This document shows positions 8,901-18,863 of a DNA stretch of 64,000 bases, piece after piece (position 1 is the stretch's first letter; the number at the start of each line of letters is the position of its first letter). The notes below the pieces were generated by a model. It ran no database searches. It was not told the origin of the DNA and saw only the letters and a list, made by a program, of their open reading frames with translations. The position numbers were made by a program, and so were the translations under genes. This stretch comes from Henricia sp. BOLD:AAB3569 (Eukaryota > Echinodermata > Asteroidea > Spinulosida > Echinasteridae): the NCBI GenBank assembly GCA_037783545.1, contig JBBELK010000569.1:1-64000 (forward strand), read 5' to 3'.

Positions 8901-11900
8901 AAACTCCCTGCCGGCACAGTTTTCGCACAAGCAGACGCCTCTTTCGGGAAACATTGCGTCTGAAGTGGTCGCTATTTTGGAACTGAAGGAATTTCCAGAC
9001 AAACTTCAAATTTCGCCTGCTATAACAACTCTATATCCCAAACGTGTTCTGCAAATTTCAGCAATTTCCCGTTTAAACCGACCGAGTTATCGTCGAATCT
9101 AGCAAAAACTCCCTGCCGGCACAGTTTTCGCACAAGCAGACGCCTCTTTCGGGAAACATTGCGTCTGAAGTGGTCGCTATTTTGGAACTGAAGGAATTTC
9201 CAGACAAACTTCAAATTTTTCCTGCAATAACAACTCTATATCCCAAACGTGTTCTGCAAATGTCACAAATTTCCCGTTTAAACCGACCGAGTTATCGTCG
9301 AATCTAGCAAAAACTCCCTGCCGGAACAGTTTTCGCACAAGCAGACGCCGCTTTCGGGAAACATTGCGTCTGAAGTGGTCGCTATCTTGGAACTGAAGGA
9401 ATTTCCAGACAAACTTCAAATTTTTCCTGCTATAACAACTCTATATCCCAAACATGTTCTGCAAATGTCACCAATTTCCCGTTTAAACCGACCGAGTTAT
9501 CGTCGAATCTAGCAAAAACTCCCTGCCGGAACAGTTTTCGCACAAGCAGACGCCGCTTTCGAGAAACATTGCGTCTGAAGTGGTCGCTATTATGGAACTG
9601 AAGGAATTTCCAGACAAACTTCAAATTTCGCCTGCTATAACAACTCTATATCCCAAACGTGTTCTGCAAATTTCAGCAATTTCCCGTTCAAACCGATCGA
9701 GTTATCGTCGAATCTAGCAAAAACTCCCTGCCGGCACAGTTTTCGCACAAGCAGACGCCTCTTTCGGGAAACATTGCGTCTGAAGTGGTCGCTATCTTGG
9801 AACTGAAGGAATTTCCAGACAAACTTCAAATTTTGCCTGCTATAACAATTCTATATCCCAAACGTGTTCTGCAAATTTCAGCAATTTCCCGTTCAAACCG
9901 ACCGAGTTATCGTCGAATCTAGCAAAAACTCCCTGCCGGCACAGTTTTCGCACAAGCAGACGCCTCTTTCGGGAAACATTGCGTCTGAAGTGGTCGCTAT
10001 TTTGGAACTGAAGGAATTTCCAGACAAACTTCAAATTGTTCCTGCTATAACAACTCTATATCCCAAACGTGTTCTGCAAATTTCAGCAATTTCCCGTTTA
10101 AACCGACCGAGTTATCGTCGAATCTAGCAAAAACTCCCTGCCGGCACAGTTTTCGCACCAGCAGACGCCGCTTTCGGGAAACATTGCGTCTGAAGTGGTC
10201 GCTATTTTGGAACTGAAGGAATTTCCAGACAAACTTCAAATTTCGCCTGCTATAACAACTCTATATCCTAAACGTGTTCTGCAAATTTCAGCAATTTCCC
10301 GTTCAAACCGATCGAGTTATCGTCGAATCTAGCAAAAACTCCCTGCCGGCACAGTTTTCGCACAAGCAGACGCCTCTTTCGGGAAACATTGCGTCTGAAG
10401 TGGTCGCTATCTTGGAACTGAAGGAATTTCCAGACAAACTTCAAATTTTGCCTGCTATAACAATTCTATATCCCAAACGTGTTCTGCAAATTTCAGCAAT
10501 TTCCCGTTCAAACCGACCGAGTTATCGTCGAATCTAGCAAAAACTCCCTGCCGGCACAGTTTTCGCACAAGCAGACGCCGCTTTCGGGAAACATTGCGTC
10601 TGAAGTGGTCGCTATTTTGGAACTGAAGGAATTTCCAGACAAACTTCAAATTTCGCCTGCTATAACAACTCTATATCCCAAACGTGTTCTGCAAATTTCA
10701 GCAATTTCCCGTTTAAACCGACCGAGTTATCGTCGAATATAGCACAAACTCCCTGCCGGCACAGTTTTCGCACAAGCAGACGCCGCTTTCGGGAAACATT
10801 GCGTCTGAAGTGGTCGCTATTTTGGAACTGAAGGAATTTCCAGACAAACTTCAAATTTTGCCTGCTATAACAACTCTATATCCCAAACGTGTTCTGCAAA
10901 TTTCAGCAATTTCCCGTTCAAACCGATCGAGTTATCGTCGAATCTAGCAAAAACTCCCTGCCGGCACAGTTTTCGCACAAGCAGACGCCGCTTTCGGGAA
11001 ACATTGCGTCTGAAGTGGTCGCTATTTTGGAACTGAAGGAATTTCCAGACAAACTTCAAATTTCGCCTGCTATAACAACTCTATATCCCAAACGTGTTCT
11101 GCAAATGTCAGCAATTTCCCGTTTAAACCGACCGAGTTATCGTCGAATCTAGCAAAAACTCTCTGACGGCACAGTTTTCGCACAAGCAGACGCCGCTTTC
11201 GGGGAACATTGCGTCTGAAGTGGTCGCTATTTTGGAACTGAAGGAATTTCCAGACAAACTTCAAATTTTTCCTGCTATAACAACTCTATATCCCAAACGT
11301 GTTCTGCAAATGTCAGCAATTTCCCGTTTAAACCGACCGAGTTATCGTCGAATCTAGCAAAAACTCCCTGCCGGCACAGTTTTCGCACAAGCAGACGCCT
11401 CTTTCGGGAAACATTGCGTCTGAAGTGGTCGCTATTTTGGAACTGAAGGAATTTCCAGACAAACTTCAAATTGTTCCTGCTATAACAACTCTATATCCCA
11501 AACGTGTTCTGCAAATTTCAGCAATTTCCCGTTCAAACCGACCGAGTTATCGTCGAATCTAGCAAAAACTCCCTGCCGGCACAGTTTTCGCACAAGCAGA
11601 CGCCGCTTTCGGGAAACATTGCGTCTGAAGTGGTCGCTATTTTGGAACTGAAGGAATTTCCAGACAAACTTCAAATTTCGCCTGCTATAAAAACTCTATA
11701 TCCCAAACGTGTTCTGCAAATTTCAGCAATTTCCCGTTCAAACCGATCGAGTTATCGTCGAATATAGCACAAACTCCCTGCCGGCACAGTTTTCGCACAA
11801 GCAGACGCCGCTTTCGGGAAACATTGCGTCTGAAGTGGTCGCTATCTTGGAACTGAAGGAATTTCCAGACAAACTTCAAATTTCGCCTGCTATAACAACT

Positions 11901-13122
11901 CTATATCCCAAACGTGTTCTGCAAATTTCAGCAATTTCCCGTTTAAACCGACCGAGTTATCGTCGAATCTAGCAAAAACTCCCTGCCGGCACAGTTTTCG
12001 CACAAGCAGACGCCGCTTTCGGGAAACATTGCGTCTGAAGTGGTAGCTATTTTGGAACTAGAGGAATTTCCAGACAAACTTCAAATTTCGCCTGCTATAA
12101 CAACTCTATATCCCAAACGTGTTCTGCAAATTTCAGCAATTTCCCGTTTAAACCGACCGAGTTATCGTCGAATCTAGCAAAAACTCCCTGCCGGCACAGT
12201 TTTCGCACAAGCAGACGCCTCTTTCGGGAAACATTGCGTCTGAAGTGGTCGCTATTTTGGAACTGAAGGAATTTCCAGACAAACTTCAAATTTCGCCTGC
12301 TATAACAACTCTATATCCCAAACGTGTTCTGCAAATTTCAGCAATTTCCCGTTTAAACCGACCGAGTTATCGTCGAATCTAGCAAAAACTCCCTGCCGGC
12401 ACAGTTTTCGCACAAGCAGACGCCTCTTTCGGGAAACATTGCGTCTGAAGTGGTCGCTATTTTGGAACTGAAGGAATTTCCAGACAAACTTCAAATTTTT
12501 CCTGCAATAACAACTCTATATCCCAAACGTGTTCTGCAAATGTCACAAATTTCCCGTTTAAACCGACCGAGTTATCGTCGAATCTAGCAAAAACTCCCTG
12601 CCGGAACAGTTTTCGCACAAGCAGACGCCGCTTTCGGGAAACATTGCGTCTGAAGTGGTCGCTATCTTGGAACTGAAGGAATTTCCAGACAAACTTCAAA
12701 TTTTTCCTGCTATAACAACTCTATATCCCAAACATGTTCTGCAAATGTCACCAATTTCCCGTTTAAACCGACCGAGTTATCGTCGAATCTAGCAAAAACT
12801 CCCTGCCGGAACAGTTTTCGCACAAGCAGACGCCGCTTTCGAGAAACATTGCGTCTGAAGTGGTCGCTATTATGGAACTGAAGGAATTTCCAGACAAACT
12901 TCAAATTTCGCCTGCTATAACAACTCTATATCCCAAACGTGTTCTGCAAATTTCAGCAATTTCCCGTTCAAACCGATCGAGTTATCGTCGAATCTAGCAA
13001 AAACTCCCTGCCGGCACAGTTTTCGCACAAGCAGACGCCTCTTTCGGGAAACATTGCGTCTGAAGTGGTCGCTATCTTGGAACTGAAGGAATTTCCAGAC
13101 AAACTTCAAATTTTGCCTGCTA
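5948..13122. repeat. Ten-monomer (2,050-bp) higher-order repeat, two full copies and a nine-monomer third
   Basis: Copies are 5948-7997, 7998-10047 and 11278-13122; six other monomers (10048-11277) separate the second and third. Each copy carries TATAAAAAC (6358, 8408, 11688), GGTAGCT with CTAGAGG (6563, 8613, 11893), a GCAATAAC start with GTCACAAAT (7178, 9228, 12508) and an A22 GTCACC monomer (7383, 9433, 12713). Copies 1 and 2 looked identical throughout by eye. The register breaks at 8034 versus 10084 (GTCAG versus TTCAG). The third copy ends where 13123 carries TTTTTGCAC. Confidence 0.87.
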
Positions 13123-15787
13123 TAACAATTCTATATCCCAAACGTGTTCTGCAAATTTCAGCAATTTCCCGTTCAAACCGACCGAGTTATCGTCGAATCT
13201 AGCAAAAACTCCCTGCCGGCACAGTTTTTGCACAAGCAGACGCCGCTTTCGGGAAACATTGCGTCTGAAGTGGTCGCTATTTTGGAACTGAAGGAATTTC
13301 CAGACAAACTTCAAATTTCGCCTGCTATAACAACTCTATATCCCAAACGTGTTCTGCAAATTTCAGCAATTTCCCGTTTAAACCGACCGAGTTATCGTCG
13401 AATCTAGCAAAAACTCCCTGCCGGCACAGTTTTTGCACAAGCAGACGCCTCTTTCGGGTAACATTGCGTCTGAAGTGGTCGCTATTTTGGAACTGAAGGA
13501 ATTTCCAGACAAACTTCAAATTTTGCCTGCTATAACAATTCTATATCCCAAACGTGTTCTGCAAATTTCAGCAATTTCCCGTTCAAACCGACCGAGTTAT
13601 CGTCGAATCTAGCAAAAACTCCCTGCCGGCACAGTTTTCGCACAAGCAGACGCCTCTTTCGGGAAACATTGCGTCTGAAGTGGTCGCTATTTTGGAACTG
13701 AAGGAATTTCCAGACAAACTTCAAATTGTTCCTGCTATAACAACTCTATATCCCAAACGTGTTCTGCAAATTTCAGCAATTTCCCGTTTAAACCGACCGA
13801 GTTATCGTCGAATCTAGCAAAAACTCCCTGCCGGCACAGTTTTCGCACAAGCAGACGCCGCTTTCGGGAAACATTGCGTCTGAAGTGGTCGCTATTTTGG
13901 AACTGAAGGAATTTCCAGACAAACTTCAAATTTTGCCTGCTATAACAACTCTATATCCCAAACGTGTTCTGCAAATTTCAGCAATTTCCCGTTCAAACCG
14001 ATCGAGTTATCGTCGAATCTAGCAAAAACTCCCTGCCGGCACAGTTTTCGCACAAGCAGACGCCGCTTTCGGGAAACATTGCGTCTGAAGTGGTAGCTAT
14101 TTTGGAACTAGAGGAATTTCCAGACAAACTTCAAATTTCGCCTGCTATAACAACTCTATATCCCAAACGTGTTCTGCAAATTTCAGCAATTTCCCGTTTA
14201 AACCGACCGAGTTATCGTCGAATCTAGCAAAAACTCCCTGCCGGCACAGTTTTCGCACAAGCAGACGCCTCTTTCGGGAAACATTGCGTCTGAAGTGGTC
14301 GCTATTTTGGAACTGAAGGAATTTCCAGACAAACTTCAAATTTCGCCTGCTATAACAACTCTATATCCCAAACGTGTTCTGCAAATGTCAGCAATTTCCC
14401 GTTTAAACCGACCGAGTTATCGTCGAATCTAGCAAAAACTCTCTGACGGCACAGTTTTCGCACAAGCAGACGCCGCTTTCGGGGAACATTGCGTCTGAAG
14501 TGGTCGCTATTTTGGAACTGAAGGAATTTCCAGACAAACTTCAAATTTTTCCTGCTATAACAACTCTATATCCCAAACGTGTTCTGCAAATGTCAGCAAT
14601 TTCCCGTTTAAACCGACCGAGTTATCGTCGAATCTAGCAAAAACTCCCTGCCGGCACAGTTTTCGCACAAGCAGACGCCTCTTTCGGGAAACATTGCGTC
14701 TGAAGTGGTCGCTATTTTGGAACTGAAGGAATTTCCAGACAAACTTCAAATTGTTCCTGCTATAACAACTCTATATCCCAAACGTGTTCTGCAAATTTCA
14801 GCAATTTCCCGTTCAAACCGACCGAGTTATCGTCGAATCTAGCAAAAACTCCCTGCCGGCACAGTTTTCGCACAAGCAGACGCCGCTTTCGGGAAACATT
14901 GCGTCTGAAGTGGTCGCTATTTTGGAACTGAAGGAATTTCCAGACAAACTTCAAATTTCGCCTGCTATAAAAACTCTATATCCCAAACGTGTTCTGCAAA
15001 TTTCAGCAATTTCCCGTTCAAACCGATCGAGTTATCGTCGAATATAGCACAAACTCCCTGCCGGCACAGTTTTCGCACAAGCAGACGCCGCTTTCGGGAA
15101 ACATTGCGTCTGAAGTGGTCGCTATCTTGGAACTGAAGGAATTTCCAGACAAACTTCAAATTTCGCCTGCTATAACAACTCTATATCCCAAACGTGTTCT
15201 GCAAATTTCAGCAATTTCCCGTTTAAACCGACCGAGTTATCGTCGAATCTAGCAAAAACTCCCTGCCGGCACAGTTTTCGCACAAGCAGACGCCTCTTTC
15301 GGGAAACATTGCGTCTGAAGTGGTCGCTATTTTGGAACTGAAGGAATTTCCAGACAAACTTCAAATTTCGCCTGCTATAACAACTCTATATCCCAAACGT
15401 GTTCTGCAAATGTCAGCAATTTCCCGTTTAAACCGACCGAGTTATCGTCGAATCTAGCAAAAACTCTCTGACGGCACAGTTTTCGCACAAGCAGACGCCG
15501 CTTTCGGGGAACATTGCGTCTGAAGTGGTCGCTATTTTGGAACTGAAGGAATTTCCAGACAAACTTCAAATTTTTCCTGCTATAACAACTCTATATCCCA
15601 AACGTGTTCTGCAAATGTCAGCAATTTCCCGTTTAAACCGACCGAGTTATCGTCGAATCTAGCAAAAACTCCCTGCCGGCACAGTTTTCGCACAAGCAGA
15701 CGCCTCTTTCGGGAAACATTGCGTCTGAAGTGGTCGCTATTTTGGAACTGAAGGAATTTCCAGACAAACTTCAAATTGTTCCTGCTA
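13123..15787. repeat. Mosaic stretch containing a five-monomer (1,025-bp) repeat
   Basis: Monomers 14148, 14353, 14558 and 14763 recur as 15173, 15378, 15583 and 15788. The rare CTCTGACGG monomer is second in both sets, and the fifth monomer (14968) carries the TATAAAAAC marker. Upstream, 13123 and 13328 share TTTTTGCAC (C107 to T), and 13328 also has CGGGTAAC. These private changes suggest that these two neighbours exchanged sequence. Confidence 0.78.
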
Positions 15788-16197
15788 TAACAACTCTATA
15801 TCCCAAACGTGTTCTGCAAATTTCAGCAATTTCCCGTTCAAACCGACCGAGTTATCGTCGAATCTAGCAAAAACTCCCTGCCGGCACAGTTTTCGCACAA
15901 GCAGACGCCGCTTTCGGGAAACATTGCGTCTGAAGTGGTCGCTATTTTGGAACTGAAGGAATTTCCAGACAAACTTCAAATTTCGCCTGCTATAACAACT
16001 CTATATCCCAAACGTGTTCTGCAAATTTCAGCAATTTCCCGTTCAAACCGATCGAGTTATCGTCGAATATAGCACAAACTCCCTGCCGGCACAGTTTTCG
16101 CACAAGCAGACGCCGCTTTCGGGAAACATTGCGTCTGAAGTGGTCGCTATCTTGGAACTGAAGGAATTTCCAGACAAACTTCAAATTTTGCCTGCTA

Positions 16198-16402
16198 TAA
16201 CAACTCTATATCCCAAACGTGTTCTGCAAATTTCAGCAATTTCCCGTTCAAACCGATCGAGTTATCGTCGAATCTAGCAAAAACTCCCTGCCGGCACAGT
16301 TTTCGCACAAGCAGACGCCGCTTTCGGGAAACATTGCGTCTGAAGTGGTAGCTATTTTGGAACTAGAGGAATTTCCAGACAAACTTCAAATTTCGCCTGC
16401 TA
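16198..16402. other. Uninterrupted paralogue of the insertion site; example of the GGTAGCT class
   Basis: This monomer is the counterpart, 1,435 bp upstream, of the interrupted monomer 17633-18043. It has the same class features on both sides of the insertion point: C52/T60, G123, GGTAGCT (A153) and CTAGAGG (AG at 168-169). It reads CTATAT followed directly by CCC at 16206-16214, whereas the interrupted copy has CTATAT, 202 bp of foreign DNA, then ATATCCC. It therefore acts as an empty site that fixes the insertion ends. Other GGTAGCT monomers start at 6563, 12., 14...; clear ones are 8613, 11893, 38749, 41414, 42029, 42644, 43874 and 57200. Confidence 0.88.
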
Positions 16403-17642
16403 TAACAACTCTATATCCCAAACGTGTTCTGCAAATTTCAGCAATTTCCCGTTTAAACCGACCGAGTTATCGTCGAATCTAGCAAAAACTCCCTGCCGGC
16501 ACAGTTTTCGCACAAGCAGACGCCTCTTTCGGGAAACATTGCGTCTGAAGTGGTCGCTATTTTGGAACTGAAGGAATTTCCAGACAAACTTCAAATTTCG
16601 CCTGCTATAACAACTCTATATCCCAAACGTGTTCTGCAAATTTCAGCAATTTCCCGTTTAAACCGACCGAGTTATCGTCGAATCTAGCAAAAACTCCCTG
16701 CCGGCACAGTTTTCGCACAAGCAGACGCCTCTTTCGGGAAACATTGCGTCTGAAGTGGTCGCTATTTTGGAACTGAAGGAATTTCCAGACAAACTTCAAA
16801 TTTTTCCTGCAATAACAACTCTATATCCCAAACGTGTTCTGCAAATGTCACAAATTTCCCGTTTAAACCGACCGAGTTATCGTCGAATCTAGCAAAAACT
16901 CCCTGCCGGAACAGTTTTCGCACAAGCAGACGCCGCTTTCGGGAAACATTGCGTCTGAAGTGGTCGCTATCTTGGAACTGAAGGAATTTCCAGACAAACT
17001 TCAAATTTTGCCTGCTATAACAATTCTATATCCCAAACGTGTTCTGCAAATTTCAGCAATTTCCCGTTTAAACCGACCGAGTTATCGTCGAATCTAGCAA
17101 AAACTCCCTGCCGGCACAGTTTTCGCACAAGCAGACGCCTCTTTCGGGAAACATTGCGTCTGAAGTGGTCGCTATTTTGGAACTGAAGGAATTTCCAGAC
17201 AAACTTCAAATTGTTCCTGCTATAACAACTCTATATCCCAAACGTGTTCTGCAAATTTCAGCAATTTCCCGTTCAAACCGACCGAGTTATCGTCGAATCT
17301 AGCAAAAACTCCCTGCCGGCACAGTTTTCGCACAAGCAGACGCCGCTTTCGGGAAACATTGCGTCTGAAGTGGTCGCTATTTTGGAACTGAAGGAATTTC
17401 CAGACAAACTTCAAATTTCGCCTGCTATAACAACTCTATATCCTAAACGTGTTCTGCAAATTTCAGCAATTTCCCGTTCAAACCGATCGAGTTATCGTCG
17501 AATATAGCACAAACTCCCTGCCGGCACAGTTTTCGCACAAGCAGACGCCGCTTTCGGGAAACATTGCGTCTGAAGTGGTCGCTATCTTGGAACTGAAGGA
17601 ATTTCCAGACAAACTTCAAATTTTGCCTGCTATAACAACTCT

Positions 17643-17646
17643 ATAT
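17643..17646. repeat. Left copy of the putative target-site duplication (ATAT)
   Basis: These are the last four satellite bases before the insertion, at monomer positions 11-14. The same four bases recur at 17849-17852. Since the satellite reads CTATATCCC here, the duplication could also be read as a chance AT-rich overlap. Four base pairs is short for a LINE-type duplication. Confidence 0.6.
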
Positions 17647-17663
17647 TTCATTTCATTTCATTT
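17647..17663 (-). repeat. Pentanucleotide tail, (TTCAT)3 on +, (ATGAA)3 on -
   Basis: Three TTCAT units occupy 17647-17661 and run into TTATTATTT. On the minus strand this is a short simple-repeat tail following AATAAA. Non-LTR elements that end in a short tandem motif in place of poly(A) are known; here the tail is the main support for the minus-strand orientation. Confidence 0.7.
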
Positions 17664-17666
17664 ATT
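17661..17666 (-). other. Possible polyadenylation signal (AATAAA) near the 3' end of the insertion
   Basis: Plus-strand TTTATT reads AATAAA on the minus strand and lies immediately upstream of the pentanucleotide tail. In A/T-rich DNA the hexamer is common by chance, so its position next to the tail is the only support. A second AATAAA lies on the plus strand at about 17840-17845, near the other end of the insertion. Confidence 0.45.
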
Positions 17667-17848
17667 ATTTCTCAGGGCAAACATGAAAGGTACAGTACGC
17701 ACAGATGAAAATTGACATAAAACAAAACATTACATGGTAACACCCCTGAAGGATTGCCAAATGTGAACTAAATCACAATCGAGTGGCTCTCCAAATGCCG
17801 CCATGCCAACACTTAAAATACACATGTACAAATGTACAAAATAAAATA

Positions 17849-17852
17849 ATAT
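17849..17852. repeat. Right copy of the putative target-site duplication (ATAT)
   Basis: ATAT directly precedes CCCAAACG, where the satellite resumes. The base before it is A, not the T of the satellite, so the duplicated part is limited to four bases. Net inserted length is 206 bp (202 plus 4), which is why all monomers to the right are shifted by one base relative to the 205-bp lattice on the left. Confidence 0.6.
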
Positions 17853-18863
17853 CCCAAACGTGTTCTGCAAATTTCAGCAATTTCCCGTTCAAACCGATCG
17901 AGTTATCGTCGAATCTAGCAAAAACTCCCTGCCGGCACAGTTTTCGCACAAGCAGACGCCGTTTTCGGGAAACATTGCGTCTGAAGTGGTAGCTATTTTG
18001 GAACTAGAGGAATTTCCAGACAAACTTCAAATTTCGCCTGCTATAACAACTCTATATCCCAAACGTGTTCTGCAAATTTCAGCAATTTCCCGTTTAAACC
18101 GACCGAGTTATCGTCGAATCTAGCAAAAACTCCCTGCCGGCACAGTTTTCGCACAAGCAGACGCCTCTTTCGGGAAACATTGCGTCTGAAGTGGTCGCTA
18201 TTTTGGAACTGAAGGAATTTCCAGACAAACTTCAAATTTCGCCTGCTATAACAACTCTATATCCCAAACGTGTTCTGCAAATTTCAGCAATTTGCCGTTT
18301 AAACCGACCGAGTTATCGTCGAATCTAGCAAAAACTCCCTGCCGGCACAGTTTTCGCACAAGCAGACGCCTCTTTCGGGAAACATTGCGTCTGAAGTGGT
18401 CGCTATTTTGGAACTGAAGGAATTTCCAGACAAACTTCAAATTTTTCCTGCAATAACAACTCTATATCCCAAACGTGTTCTGCAAATGTCACAAATTTCC
18501 CGTTTAAACCGACCGAGTTATCGTCGAATCTAGCAAAAACTCCCTGCCGGAACAGTTTTCGCACAAGCAGACGCCGCTTTCGGGAAACATTGCGTCTGAA
18601 GTGGTCGCTATCTTGGAACTGAAGGAATTTCCAGACAAACTTCAAATTTTGTCTGCTATAACAATTCTATATCCCAAACGTGTTCTGCAAATTTCAGCAA
18701 TTTCCCGTTCAAACCGACCGAGTTATCGTCGAATCTAGCAAAAACTCCCTGCCGGCACAGTTTTCGCACAAGCAGACGCCGCTTTCGGGAAACATTGCAT
18801 CTGAAGTGGTCGCTATTTTGGAACTGAAGGAATTTCCAGACAAACTTCAAATTTCCCCTGCTA

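Larger units (their letters stand above)
1..17646. repeat. 205-bp satellite array, left block (monomers 1-86 and first 14 bp of monomer 87)
   Basis: Head-to-tail monomers start at 1, 206, 412 and then every 205 bp to 3897, and from 4103 every 205 bp to 17633. All are in the same orientation. Two monomers (206-411 and 3897-4102) are 206 bp. From 4103 to 17632 there are 66 consecutive monomers of exactly 205 bp. This block is marked by variants rare or absent further right: A22 (AAACATG) in the GTCACC class at 1232, 2462, 4308, 7383, 9433 and 12713; the CTCTGACGG class at 822, 2052, 5743, 11073, 14353 and 15378; and A4 (TATAAAAAC) at 6358, 8408, 11688 and 14968. No stretch in it looks like a gene. 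The satellite family is not one I can name. Confidence 0.97.
17647..17848 (-). mobile_element. Probable retroposon fragment inserted in the satellite (3' end of a non-LTR element or a SINE)
   Basis: This 202-bp AT-rich segment has no similarity to the monomer and occurs once in the window. Read on the minus strand it ends with AATAAA (plus-strand TTTATT at 17661-17666) followed by about three TGAAA units, the layout of a retroposon 3' end. It is flanked by ATAT on both sides (17643-17646 and 17849-17852), consistent with a 4-bp target duplication. I see no meaningful reading frame, no reverse-transcriptase motif and no convincing tRNA-type A or B box, so it would be a 5'-truncated LINE end or a non-tRNA SINE. 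The other end is also A/T-rich (AAAATAAAATAAT on the + strand), so the opposite orientation or a MITE-like origin is not excluded. Resemblance to tick retroposon tails is an impression from memory. Confidence 0.72.
15788..18863. repeat. Seven-monomer (1,435-bp) repeat, second copy carrying the insertion
   Basis: Monomers 15788, 15993, 16198, 16403, 16608, 16813 and 17018 correspond to 17223, 17428, 17633 (interrupted), 18044, 18249, 18454 and 18659. Class order and tails agree until the seventh monomer, where 17018 has T52 and 18659 has C52. The second copy is longer by 206 bp because of the insertion. Small private changes in the second copy include GCCGTTTTC near 17959, TTTGCCG near 18293 and TTGTCTGC near 18650, so the copies have had time to diverge slightly. 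Confidence 0.87.

Noticed and set aside
17647-17848. tRNA-derived SINE
   Set aside because: I could not find a convincing A box or B box (GGTTCGANTCC type) in either strand, so I kept only the general call of a retroposon fragment.
17647-17848. DNA transposon or MITE with terminal inverted repeats
   Set aside because: Both ends are A/T-rich and weakly alike when one is inverted, but the match is broken and explained by composition. The AATAAA plus pentanucleotide tail fits a retroposon better. It is not fully excluded.
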